Assembly (NCBI GenBank): GCA_963757265.1
Contig: CAVWRA010000010.1
Location: 365,805-429,804, forward strand
Direction of reading: 5' to 3'
DNA: 64,000 bases
Source of the DNA: CAIVVT01 sp963757265
Lineage (GTDB): Bacteria > Acidobacteriota > Terriglobia > Bryobacterales > Bryobacteraceae
This document shows, one piece after another, positions 18,155 to 26,631 of the stretch. The notes below the pieces were generated by a model. It ran no database searches. It saw nothing but the letters and a program-made list of their open reading frames with translations, and was not told where the DNA came from. Positions within the stretch are counted from its first letter, which is position 1. Every line of letters begins with the position of its first letter. A program made the translations under genes and the position numbers.

Positions 18155-18748
18155 ATGAAAACCGCAGCGATGATGACGATGGCAGCGATGCTGGGCAGCA
18201 TGGCTTGGGCACAGGCCAAGTCCGACGGCCGGAAGGTGGTGGCTTGTATCGAAACCGACAGAGACAGCGCCGAGGTGGTGGACAAGGCAGCTAGTATTTC
18301 CTACAAGCTGTTTTGGCAGGCGGGCGTGAAACTGGATTTGCACACCGGCTGGCATTCCTGCGAAGCGCAGGGTGGCAAAGCGATCCTGGTCAGCCTGTCG
18401 ATGCACACCCCCAAGGATCTGCTTCCCAGCGCTCTGGCCCATGCTCTCCCCTACGAAGGAGTGCACATCGAGGTGTTCTACGACCGGATGGCCCAGACCG
18501 AAGATGAGCTGCGGCCGTACCTGCTGGCGTATGTCGTCGTTCATGAGATCACGCATATTCTTGAGGGCGTCGCCAGGCATTCCGATAACGGGATCATGAA
18601 GGCGCACTGGGGCTCTGACGAATATGCACTCATGAGGAGCGGCCAACTCCGGTTTGCGGAGGAGGACATCAAACTGATCCACAAGGGTCTGGCGGCGCCC
18701 GCCGCCCGCCTCGCCGCCGCATCTCCAGCCGAGATCGCGGCGCGTTGA
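18155..18748 (+). CDS. Secreted putative zinc metalloprotease (HEXXH)
   Basis: 197 residues with a signal peptide (1 to ~21) and a zinc-binding H130-E-I-T-H134 motif inside a hydrophobic helix (LLAYVVVHEITHIL). His142 and a possible Met-turn (GIMK, Met148) follow, recalling metzincins, although His142 is two residues further than in the classical HEXXHXXGXXH. GGAGG is placed correctly before ATG 18155 rather than before the in-frame ATG at 18140. It is divergent from the membrane regulator. The substrate is unknown; a host-type or envelope protease is possible. Confidence 0.65.
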   Translation: MKTAAMMTMAAMLGSMAWAQAKSDGRKVVACIETDRDSAEVVDKAASISYKLFWQAGVKLDLHTGWHSCEAQGGKAILVSLSMHTPKDLLPSALAHALPYEGVHIEVFYDRMAQTEDELRPYLLAYVVVHEITHILEGVARHSDNGIMKAHWGSDEYALMRSGQLRFAEEDIKLIHKGLAAPAARLAAASPAEIAAR

Positions 18749-18794
18749 ATGAGAGCTGCGGATGCTGGTCGGCCGGCCCTCCGACGCAACCCTG

Positions 18795-19022
18795 AATCCG
18801 ACATTTCGACACGACACCCTACTGTCGGACTCTGTCTTACGATCTAGAATGTCCTAACCCCTTATCCTCGTTCGCCCAGGTGTTCGAAAGATCCCAATAT
18901 TTATAACAAAATGAACGACAAAATGAAGTGGACCAGCCCTCTTAGTACGCCATCGTTGGCGGCAGGTATTTGTCATACTCGGTATGACAGAATTCGACAC
19001 TTTTCGACACTAGTGTCGAATT
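18795..19022. mobile_element. MITE-like element 2 with TGTCG-rich inverted ends
   Basis: A 228-bp noncoding copy of the element at 1217-1427, in opposite orientation. Ends: TGTCGGACTCTGTCTTAC at 18823-18840 and, on the other strand, TGTCGAATTCTGTCATAC near 18982-18999. It also contains the 18-bp perfect palindrome TTCGACACTAGTGTCGAA at 19003-19020. No coding capacity. Confidence 0.45.
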
Positions 19023-19368
19023 CGGCTTTGTTCCTCTCGTTTCCGCGGCGAGCCCAGTCCCACCTCGCACAATCCCTGCCGAACCCGTCTACCTTGGCCT
19101 CCACGAAACCCTCCACTCCCCCGTATGCGACTGCACCTGCCACCTCCCTCAAGTGGCACACCCCGCCGGACACACCTCTCCCACATGCCCTCATCGATCG
19201 CGCTTGTTCGGGACTCCCGCCGAGCCACCGGCACGCTGGTTGCCGCCTCCGGGCGCGAAGGGAGGAGTTGGTTGAGCGGCGGATCGAGCGGCCTGGCGCG
19301 GGCCGAACGGCCAGTTTTAGCCATTTGCCTTTTGGGGCTGAGCCCCGCCCGCCCGCCAAACTGGGGCC

Positions 19369-19881
19369 CTAATCCTTAGCGGCTGGCTGGCGGGCTAGTT
19401 TGCGGCCCCACAACCCGGCGGCGATCAGTCCCATGCCCACCAGCCATAGCGCCGACGGCTCGGGCGCCGAACCCGTCGCGTCCGGAGGACCTCCCAGGTT
19501 CGAAGGAGGATCCGGCGGAAGGAAGTAGTTATTCCCGGGCCCGGGGTCCGGATTTTGCGAGCCGTTGTAGCCCCAGCCCGAAAAGATCGATGAGCCGAAC
19601 AGGCCCCCGTCGTCGGCCGGGAAAAGCAGCCTCTCTCCACTGTCATGGTTTGACGAGCCGTCCCCCAGTAATGTCAATGGGCCGATTGCGCCGCCACGCG
19701 CGCCCGGGCAGCCGGGCACGCTGCCGCTGTCGAACAGGCTCTGGCATGGCCCCGACGTAATCCAATCGGCGAGGCCCGTGGAGGCGAGGGTTTTTTCAGG
19801 TTCAATCGGGCCGGCAAACGCAGGCGCGAGCAATGCGGGCAAGCCGAACAGACAGGCCGCAAGCAAACAGTTCAGACGCAC
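19369..19881 (-). CDS. PEP-CTERM sorting-domain protein
   Basis: 170 residues. GTG start with a strong AGGAGGG ribosome-binding site. Signal peptide to about residue 23; a Gly/Pro/Asn-rich low-complexity body; then the sorting signal APEPSALWLVGMGLIAAGLW followed by the basic GRKLARQ. This is the PEP motif, membrane helix and Arg cluster of proteins processed by exosortase. No exosortase gene is in the window. The role is likely in the extracellular matrix; the body gives no enzymatic hint. A structured leader may precede it (see 19882-20328). Confidence 0.8.
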   Translation of the reverse strand: MRLNCLLAACLFGLPALLAPAFAGPIEPEKTLASTGLADWITSGPCQSLFDSGSVPGCPGARGGAIGPLTLLGDGSSNHDSGERLLFPADDGGLFGSSIFSGWGYNGSQNPDPGPGNNYFLPPDPPSNLGGPPDATGSAPEPSALWLVGMGLIAAGLWGRKLARQPAAKD

Positions 19882-20328
19882 TGGGGACCCTCCTAAGACA
19901 TGAGTCTTCAGTGAGCCGGTCCGGGCGAGTACACAGATCCCCGGAACGGGGCACAGCGGGAGAGTATGGAAAAGAAGCCGCGCCGGTGGGTGGTTCGATT
20001 TCCACCGCTCACCAGCCTTTTTCTGGCGTTTCGCCGGCCACTCTACGAAGTTTGATCCGCTTCGACGGCGGCCTATGCGTTATATTTCTATTCGTATTCT
20101 AACCCGCCTATGCCCGCGAGTCCATGGAAACTCATCCTCGGCATGGGCCTGAGTGCCCGGAAAGTACCGTTCCAGTACTAGCCCGCATGCCCGCCAACGC
20201 CACACCGCGTCGCACGGGAACTTCTTCCCCGCCCCTATTCGTCCGCCGGCAACCGGCCGATCTAATGGGCGACGCTGCCTGAAAGGGCGGCGCGTACAGC
20301 AGGTTTTTAGGAGTCTTCGGGAAAAGAC
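19882..20328. other. Intergenic region; possible structured leader of the PEP-CTERM gene
   Basis: 447 bases, no gene seen. A segment at 19911-20012 is closed by GTGAGC and GCTCAC and contains the perfect hairpin CCCCG-GAA-CGGGG and the stem GGTGG/CCACC. On the minus strand it would lie in the 5' leader of the PEP-CTERM gene. It matches no RNA family that I recognise. Confidence 0.25.
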
Positions 20329-20835
20329 ATGAAACGACGGTGGAGGCTTAGCGCGGGCGCGTGGATGTGGGCGTTGATCCTGGCCGGTGGGGCGTCGGCC
20401 GCGGAGAAACCAATCCCTGCCCTGCCGCCACCCGAATTAGTCGGACGCTGGCGCGGGCAGGGCCGCATCGTGAGCGACTGGACCTCGGTCCAGATCCTGC
20501 CCCTAGACATCGGGATCTTGCCCGACGGCTCCCTCATCGGCATGGTCGGGCACGCCGAAATTGCGGGCGGTATTTATCAGGAGCCCAGGAAGCGCTCGCC
20601 CAAAGAGCCGCAGTTTCTGCTCTCAGTCAACCTCGACGGCGAGCTGCTCGGCGACGGCGTGATGCGGCGCGCGCTGCAACTTTCCCTCAGCTCGACCAAC
20701 GGCCGCCTGAGCGGCACAGGTGCGAGCGATGGCGCGTGGATGTGGCCGGGCGGATGGCGCGCCGACAAACGGCGCTCCAAGCCGCTGCAGGTGCGTTTCG
20801 TCAGTCTGGAGCGAGTGACGGCGCGAAGCCCCTAG
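20329..20835 (+). CDS. Secreted hypothetical protein
   Basis: 168 residues: basic N-terminus and hydrophobic core ending ASA (signal peptide to ~24), then a small beta-rich domain (VGRWRGQGRIVSDW, LPLDIGILPDGSLIGMVG, LNGRLSGTG-like turns) reminiscent of periplasmic lipocalin-like or copper-resistance-type small folds. No catalytic motif and no recognised family. It ends 47 bases before the next possible start on the same strand and may share its transcript. Confidence 0.55.
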   Translation: MKRRWRLSAGAWMWALILAGGASAAEKPIPALPPPELVGRWRGQGRIVSDWTSVQILPLDIGILPDGSLIGMVGHAEIAGGIYQEPRKRSPKEPQFLLSVNLDGELLGDGVMRRALQLSLSSTNGRLSGTGASDGAWMWPGGWRADKRRSKPLQVRFVSLERVTARSP

Positions 20836-20914
20836 CGCCGTGTAGTTCAGATGTAGAATCAGTGCAGCCTACGCTGCGCCGATGAGTGCGGCGCCGGCCA
20901 ACGGGAGGCGCCCC

Positions 20915-22342
20915 ATGCTCCAGACATCCACCGAAGAACTGTACGCCGAGCGCATGGCGCGCTACGTTTGTGCCATGCACAAGGGCGTGCCCGACCGAGT
21001 GCCCCTGCGGCCATTCGCCGCCGAGATCACGGCGCGCCACGCCGGCTTCACCTGCCAGGAGGTGACGCACGACTACCGCAAGGCGTTCGAGGCGATCATC
21101 CGTTGCTGCCACGACTACGACTGGGACGCGACCGTGCCGAACATGGTGTACGTCTGGACCGGCCTGACGCAGGCGGCGGGCCTGACCTACTACGGCGTGC
21201 CGGGCATTGATGTTGAGGCCGACGTCTGTTTCCAGTACCGCGAGCCGGCCGAGCAGACCGCGTTCATGAAGCGCGACGAGTACGATGAGCTGATCGCCGA
21301 CCCGGTGCGGTTCCTATACGAGACGTGGCTGCCGCGCGTTTCGACCGAGTTCTGCGCGCGCGGCCAGGCGGCGACATTCCGCAACAATCTGGCTTTCGTG
21401 AAGAGCGGCATGGCGATGATGGAGTACTTCACCGCTTTCGGCCCGCAGGTGGAGCGGATGAGGCGCGAGTGCGGCACGGTCTCGGCGATCTGCGGCATGT
21501 TGAAGGCGCCGTTGGACATCCTGGCCGACAAGCTGCGCGGGTACCTGGGCCTGGCCTTCGACCTGATGGAAGTGCCGGAGAAGGTGGAGCAGGCCTGCCG
21601 CGCGTTGATGCCGCACCTGGGCTACCTAGCTCTGACCGGGGCCGATCCGTCGCGGCAGGTTCCGATTCCTATCTGGATGCACCGCGGGTGCACGCCGTTT
21701 ATTTCCAAAGAGCATTTCGACCGGATTTATTGGCCGACGCTGAAGCCGATGGTCGAGGCGCTGTGGGCGCAGGGCAACCAGACGCTGTTCTACGCCGAAG
21801 GCAAGTGGGACGGGCACTTGGAAAGCTTCGCCGAACTGCCCGACCACAGCATCATCTACCACCTCGATCGCGGCGACCCGCAGCGCACGCACGAAGTGCT
21901 GGGCAAAAAGTTCTGCCTCAGCGGCGGCATGCCGAATGTAATGCTGGCGTTCTCCAAACCGGAAGAAGTGCGGGCGCAGTGCCGCAAACTGATCGAGGGC
22001 ATTGGCGCCGAGGGCGGCTACATCATGGACGCAAGCGCGATCATGCAGAACGATGCCAGGCTCGAAAACCTGCGGGCGATGACCGAGGCGACGCGCGAGT
22101 ACGGGATCTATCGTTCCCCGTCCGCGCCGACGCCGGCGGCGCAGGATGAACGCCCGGCGGCCACAGGACTGCCGGGTTGGATCAGCGCTGCGCAGCCGCG
22201 GCCGGGCGTGTGCTACCCGTGGGCGGAAAAGTTGCGCGAATTGCCACCGATGCAGGGTGACGCGGGGCTGACGCAGCACGTGTGGGAGAACATCGAAGGC
22301 CTGGCGTACTTGTATATCTGGCACTTACTGTTGAGCTTCTGA
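20915..22342 (+). CDS. Uroporphyrinogen decarboxylase (URO-D) family protein
   Basis: 475 residues from ATG 20915, which has GGGAGG six bases upstream; ATG 20882 lacks such a site. The protein has the URO-D/MtaA-type TIM-barrel pattern (GVPDRVPLRPF near the start, GVPGIDVEADV, FYAEGKWDGHLESFAELPDHS, the GGMPNVMLAFSKPEEV strand and GGYIMDASA near the end). The family contains heme-pathway HemE, but proteins this long and divergent are usually corrinoid-linked methyltransferases or unknown enzymes. No corrinoid protein is adjacent, so a methyltransferase role is only inferred. Confidence 0.75.
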   Translation: MLQTSTEELYAERMARYVCAMHKGVPDRVPLRPFAAEITARHAGFTCQEVTHDYRKAFEAIIRCCHDYDWDATVPNMVYVWTGLTQAAGLTYYGVPGIDVEADVCFQYREPAEQTAFMKRDEYDELIADPVRFLYETWLPRVSTEFCARGQAATFRNNLAFVKSGMAMMEYFTAFGPQVERMRRECGTVSAICGMLKAPLDILADKLRGYLGLAFDLMEVPEKVEQACRALMPHLGYLALTGADPSRQVPIPIWMHRGCTPFISKEHFDRIYWPTLKPMVEALWAQGNQTLFYAEGKWDGHLESFAELPDHSIIYHLDRGDPQRTHEVLGKKFCLSGGMPNVMLAFSKPEEVRAQCRKLIEGIGAEGGYIMDASAIMQNDARLENLRAMTEATREYGIYRSPSAPTPAAQDERPAATGLPGWISAAQPRPGVCYPWAEKLRELPPMQGDAGLTQHVWENIEGLAYLYIWHLLLSF

Positions 22343-22354
22343 GCAGAGACTGCA

Positions 22355-24817
22355 TTACGGCGCCTGGTCGCGCGCGCAACGGCAGCCGAAGTCGAAGACG
22401 CGCAAATTGGGCGCGTATTTCAGACGGTTGGAGACGCGGATACTCGGTGCACTGAAGAACCAGGAGCCGCCGCGCAACAGGCGCAGGGTTCCGGAAGAGG
22501 CTCCGGGCGGATCCACCGCCGCGCCCTGCTGGTAGTAACCGTCGGCATACGAATCGGCGACCCAGTTCCAGACGTTCCCGAGAGTATCGTAGAGCTTCCA
22601 GGCGTTGGGTTTCTTCTGGCCCACGGGGTGGGGACCGTTGCCGTTGGCGTACAGGCGCTGGGCATAGTGCTGACGGTCGGAGGCCCACAAGGCCGTGGTA
22701 TCGACGGGCGAGTTGCCGCTGTTGTCGCCGTACCAGGCGATCTCATCGAGGCTGCCGTAGCGCGCAGAGGAGGAGCCGGCACGGGCAGCATATTCCCATT
22801 CCGCCTCGCTGGGCAGGCGTCCTCCGGACCATTCGCAAAACTGGCGGGCCTGGTCCCAGGTCATGGCGGTTGCGGGGAACGAATCATCGCCCTGGCCTTC
22901 GTTGAGCAGGCGGCCGAAGTTGTCCTTCCCAGGCAGGGCGGGCTGGCCGCTGGCGGAACGGAACTTCTTCCAGGCCGCCACGGTGACCGAATTCTGCCCG
23001 ATCCAGAAACCGTGTGTGAGGCGCACGCCGTGGGCGGGCTGTTCCACAGCCAGGCACTCGGCGTCGCCCCCCGAACAGCCCATCATGAACTCGCCCGAGG
23101 GAATGGACACGTAGTTCAAACCGTCCTTCGCGTTCAGGCGCACGGAGCCAGGGGCGGCGGCGGCCGAGCGGGGCATTGGCCCTGGAGCAGGCGCGGGCAG
23201 CGGCGGTTGTGAGACAGCGGGCTTGCGAGGAGCGGGCTGCGCTGCCGGCGGCGGGGCCTGGGTAGCGGGCGGCGCGGCCGCGGGAGTCTGAGCGGGCGCG
23301 GATGGGGGCTGCTGTCCGGCAGGTTGAGAGGGCACAGGAGAGGGCTGAGGCTGGGAAGGCGCGGGAGAGGGCGCGACCAAGGAGCGGGCCTGCTGCCGGG
23401 CGCGGCCGAGAAAACGCGGCAGGAGGTACCAGGCCCCTGCGCCAACGATGCCGACGAGAAGCAGTAGCAACAATACGACCCACAGAACTCCGCGGCGGCG
23501 GGGCGGCGGAGCGGGTGGCTTCCACCCGGCGCCAGGCAGAGGCGGCGCGGACAGAGGCGCAGGTGTGGGGGGCTGGGGCGCATACGGAGGCGCGGCGGAC
23601 GGCTGGGGCGGGGTGTAGATGGCCGTATCAAGGAACTTAGGGAATTCAGGCCCGGGGAGCGGCGACAGTCGCGGCCGGGCGGGCGGCGGCCCGGCAGCGC
23701 GCTGGGCAGCGCCGGCAATGGGGGGCGCGAGTGGGGGCGCAGAGGGAAGCCCGGCAGCCGGTGGGGCGGCGTCTGGATGTGGCCGTGACTCCCAGGGAGC
23801 ACGAAGGCCGCTGTCGGCGAAAGGCTGCGGAGCATGAGCCGGTTCAGGCGGGCGCAACGTCTGTTCGACGCTCCCGGTTTGAGCTGGCGCGGATGGAGCG
23901 AGCGGCGTGGGGGCGGCTTCGCCGGCCAAATCCTGATCGCCGATCATGCTGGCGCGCAGCGAGCGCAACGCGGCGGCCATCTCCTCACCCGACTGGTAGC
24001 GACTCTCGCGGTCGGAGGAGATGGAGCGCATGACCAGACGGACGAGCTCCGAGTTGAGATCCGGGCGTGTGTCGGTGATCGGCCGGGGCTGCTGCTGAAG
24101 GCGGGCGATGAGCACTCCCATCGGCGTGGGCGCGCTGAAGGGGCGGGTGCCGCTGAGCATTTCATAGAGCACCAGTCCCACGGAGTAGAGGTCGGAGCGG
24201 GGGTCGAGCTCATGGCTGGGCAGGCCCATGGCCTGCTCGGGGCTGGAATACTCGGGCGTGCCAAGGGCGAAACCGGTGGGGGCCGTGAGCATGCCGGTGA
24301 CCTGCATGTCGGCCTCGGCGAGCACCTTGGCGATGCCGAAGTCGATGACCTTCACGTGGCCGCCACCAGTGCCCGGCGTGGGATCGGCGGAAACGAGGAT
24401 GTTCTGGGGCTTGATGTCGCGGTGAATGACGCCGCGGCGGTGGGCGAAAGCCAGGGCGTCGCAGACGCGGGCGGCGATTTCGAGGGCACGCTGCGGCGGC
24501 AAGGGGCCGCGATCAAGCAACTCGCGCAGGCTGGGCCCTTCCACGTATTCCATGACGACGAAGGGGAAGCCGTTTTCGGCCACGTCCACGTCAAAGACCT
24601 CGACGATGAAGGGATGGCGGAGACGGCGCACGAGCTGCGCTTCAGCCAGGAAGGCCTTGATGAACTGCGGGCGCGCGTCGAGCAGGAGTTTCAGCGCCTG
24701 GAACTCATCGAGCAGAATGTGCCGGGCGCGATAGACGACGCCCATGCCGCCACGGCCGATTTCGCTCAGAATCTCGTATTTGCCGCGAAGTACATCGCCA
24801 GGTTGCAGGTCGCTCAT
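22355..24817 (-). CDS. Ser/Thr protein kinase fused to a formylglycine-generating-enzyme-like (SUMF1) domain
   Basis: 820 residues. Kinase domain (1-~275): P-loop IGRGGMG (20-26), catalytic Lys43, HRDIKPQN loop, DFGIAK and GTPEYSSPEQ, all intact. A Pro/Ala-rich linker follows, then one membrane helix (~445-470), a second Pro-rich linker, and an extracytoplasmic FGE/SUMF1 fold (~557-820: SIPSGEFMMGC, LPSEAEWEYAARAG, GNVWNWVADSY, LLRGGSW). The kinase faces the cytoplasm and the FGE-like domain the periplasm, where it may sense a ligand rather than oxidise cysteine. The ATG choice follows the conserved kinase N-terminus. The next gene (serine hydrolase) is on the same strand. Confidence 0.87.
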   Translation of the reverse strand: MSDLQPGDVLRGKYEILSEIGRGGMGVVYRARHILLDEFQALKLLLDARPQFIKAFLAEAQLVRRLRHPFIVEVFDVDVAENGFPFVVMEYVEGPSLRELLDRGPLPPQRALEIAARVCDALAFAHRRGVIHRDIKPQNILVSADPTPGTGGGHVKVIDFGIAKVLAEADMQVTGMLTAPTGFALGTPEYSSPEQAMGLPSHELDPRSDLYSVGLVLYEMLSGTRPFSAPTPMGVLIARLQQQPRPITDTRPDLNSELVRLVMRSISSDRESRYQSGEEMAAALRSLRASMIGDQDLAGEAAPTPLAPSAPAQTGSVEQTLRPPEPAHAPQPFADSGLRAPWESRPHPDAAPPAAGLPSAPPLAPPIAGAAQRAAGPPPARPRLSPLPGPEFPKFLDTAIYTPPQPSAAPPYAPQPPTPAPLSAPPLPGAGWKPPAPPPRRRGVLWVVLLLLLLVGIVGAGAWYLLPRFLGRARQQARSLVAPSPAPSQPQPSPVPSQPAGQQPPSAPAQTPAAAPPATQAPPPAAQPAPRKPAVSQPPLPAPAPGPMPRSAAAAPGSVRLNAKDGLNYVSIPSGEFMMGCSGGDAECLAVEQPAHGVRLTHGFWIGQNSVTVAAWKKFRSASGQPALPGKDNFGRLLNEGQGDDSFPATAMTWDQARQFCEWSGGRLPSEAEWEYAARAGSSSARYGSLDEIAWYGDNSGNSPVDTTALWASDRQHYAQRLYANGNGPHPVGQKKPNAWKLYDTLGNVWNWVADSYADGYYQQGAAVDPPGASSGTLRLLRGGSWFFSAPSIRVSNRLKYAPNLRVFDFGCRCARDQAP

Positions 24818-24891
24818 GGCCGGTGGGCCTTCCCGTGATGGAGGAAATGAGACCAGAGTAGCAGAACGGGCGGTGAATGCAGGACGAAAAA

Positions 24892-25983
24892 TCAGCGCGG
24901 GGCGAGAGGATTGGCCAACGCCAGGAGAATATCCGTGGCCAGACGCCTGGCGTCGCCGTCCTCGAGGTTGAGCAGGACGGCGACGATGAGATGGCGGTCG
25001 GGCGTGAAGACGAGGTGGGAGTTGAAGCCCTGCTGGCCGCCGCTGTGTTCGATGACTTGGAGGCCGTGCTCCGAGACGATGTTCCAGCCCAGGCCGAAGC
25101 CGGTCAAGGCGCCATTTTTCAGGCGCTGCGGGGTCCACATCAGAGTGCGCGTGTCCTCCTTGAGGATTCTGTCGCGCAGGAGGGCACGGACCAGGCGGAC
25201 GGGGTCCTCGGCGGTGCCGAGCCAACCGCCGCCGGGGGTCTTGTGACTGGTGTCAACCAGCGCGCAATTCTCCAATACGCCGTCGGCGCGCAAGCGGTAG
25301 CCGCTGGCGCGGCGGGGGATGATGGCGAGGACATCGTCGGGGCGCATGGATTCGATACCGGCCGGGGAGAGGACCGAGTCGCGAACGAAATCGGCATAGG
25401 ATTTGCCCGAAACGGCCTCGATGATGGCGCCCAACAGGACGTAGCCGAAGGTGGAGTAGAAGGCCCGGGTGCCGGGCTCGAAGAGCAACGGATCCTTGGC
25501 GAAGACTTCAAGGGCGGCGGTGGGACTTTCGAAGTGGCGGGTATTGAAGTAGTCGGTGACGCGGTTATGGCGGATGCCGGACTGGTGGCAGAGCAACTCA
25601 CGGACGGTGATTGGCCATTTTTTCTTCGGAAACTTGAGCAGGTATTTGTGGATCGGCAGGTCGAGGTTGAGCTGGCCCGTCTCGACCAGGCGCATGACGG
25701 CGACGGCGGTGAAGGGCTTGGAGATGGAGGCCAGGCGGAAGATCGTTTTAGGGGTCGCCGGTACGTCGTTTTCCAGATTGGCCTTGCCCCAGGCACGGGT
25801 CCAGATGGGGCCCTGCCCATCCCACACGGCGATGGAGACGGCGGGCGCGGGCCGAACCGCGAGGAACTTCGAGACGAGCGAGGCGATGAGGTCGGACTGT
25901 TGCGGAGTGACCTGGGCGGTGAGCACCGGCGCCGCCGCGCATACCAGGCAAACAATGCCTGGAAGTGCGTGGCGGCGGGTCAT
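24892..25983 (-). CDS. Serine hydrolase, class C beta-lactamase/DD-peptidase family
   Basis: 363 residues, signal peptide to about residue 23. Active-site features of the Beta-lactamase class C fold: S-x-x-K as SISK, Tyr in the second box (FYSTFGY) and HSGG as the third box. The family includes AmpC-type beta-lactamases, DD-carboxypeptidases and esterases; sequence alone does not separate them, and no resistance role should be assumed. It lies upstream of, and on the same strand as, the kinase-FGE gene (75-base gap), so a shared transcript is possible. Confidence 0.8.
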   Translation of the reverse strand: MTRRHALPGIVCLVCAAAPVLTAQVTPQQSDLIASLVSKFLAVRPAPAVSIAVWDGQGPIWTRAWGKANLENDVPATPKTIFRLASISKPFTAVAVMRLVETGQLNLDLPIHKYLLKFPKKKWPITVRELLCHQSGIRHNRVTDYFNTRHFESPTAALEVFAKDPLLFEPGTRAFYSTFGYVLLGAIIEAVSGKSYADFVRDSVLSPAGIESMRPDDVLAIIPRRASGYRLRADGVLENCALVDTSHKTPGGGWLGTAEDPVRLVRALLRDRILKEDTRTLMWTPQRLKNGALTGFGLGWNIVSEHGLQVIEHSGGQQGFNSHLVFTPDRHLIVAVLLNLEDGDARRLATDILLALANPLAPR

Positions 25984-26130
25984 AGTTCTTCAATTCTTGC
26001 ACGGCGGCGCGAAGTGGCTGAGCGGCGAGGGGGCCGGCGCGGGGCGCAGCGAGCGGGTTGGCGGCCGGCAGAAAACCCTTTCTTTCGGGTTACAAAGGCG
26101 TTATGCTCACCTCGCGATGGGAGGAATGGC

Positions 26131-26625
26131 ATGCCACTGCTCGAACGCATGATTCGATACCTCGAAATGCGCGGCTGCTGGTACCGGCACGACGTGCATC
26201 CGCTGAGTTTTACCGCCCGTGAGACCGCGCTCGCGGACCACGTGCCGCCGCGTTGTTTCGCGAAAACCGTGGTGGTGCATTTCGACCAGGGCTACGCGAT
26301 GGCCGTTTTGCCGGCCGACCGCGCGTTGAACCTGGACGAGCTGCGCGAGGCCTTCGGCTGCGGGCACCTGCGGCTGGCCACAGAACATGAAGTCGCGGAA
26401 TTGTTCTCGGATTGTGAACTGGGAGCGATGCCGCCGCTGGGCAACGGGACGCTGTACGACATGCCGGTGTACGCCGACGGGCTGCTGATGGCGGAGGAGG
26501 CGATCTGCTTCAACGCCGGGACGCACCGCGACGTGGTGCGGCTGCGGGTGGAGGACTGGTGCGAGCTGGTGCATCCGCGCGTGCTGGCCTTCAGCTCGGG
26601 CCGGGCGGCGGCGGCCAGACAGTAG
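26131..26625 (+). CDS. YbaK/EbsC-family aminoacyl-tRNA deacylase-like protein
   Basis: 164 residues. ATG 26131 is preceded by GATGGGAGGAATGGC, a good ribosome-binding site. The sequence follows the YbaK/ProX editing fold: HPLSFTARETALADHVP near the N-terminus, AKTVVVHFDQGYAMAVLPADRALNLDELREA in the centre and ELGAMPPLGNGTLYDMPVY, the region of the GxxxP substrate loop. Family members hydrolyse mischarged tRNA, but many stand-alone versions are uncharacterised. Convergent with the S9 peptidase gene, with six bases between stops. Confidence 0.75.
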   Translation: MPLLERMIRYLEMRGCWYRHDVHPLSFTARETALADHVPPRCFAKTVVVHFDQGYAMAVLPADRALNLDELREAFGCGHLRLATEHEVAELFSDCELGAMPPLGNGTLYDMPVYADGLLMAEEAICFNAGTHRDVVRLRVEDWCELVHPRVLAFSSGRAAAARQ

Positions 26626-26631
26626 GCCGGC

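Noticed and set aside
19911..20014. tRNA-like segment: GTGAGC...GCTCACCA with a TTCGATT loop
   Set aside because: The T-loop would have eight bases, no anticodon arm can be formed, and the length does not fit a standard or Sec tRNA.
20150..20185. Possible dispersed site (CCCGGAAAGTACCGTTCC)
   Set aside because: Spacing and arms differ from the family consensus.
24892..25983. Beta-lactamase resistance gene
   Set aside because: SISK, Tyr and HSGG motifs place it in the broad class C-like serine hydrolase family, but nothing indicates antibiotic resistance.
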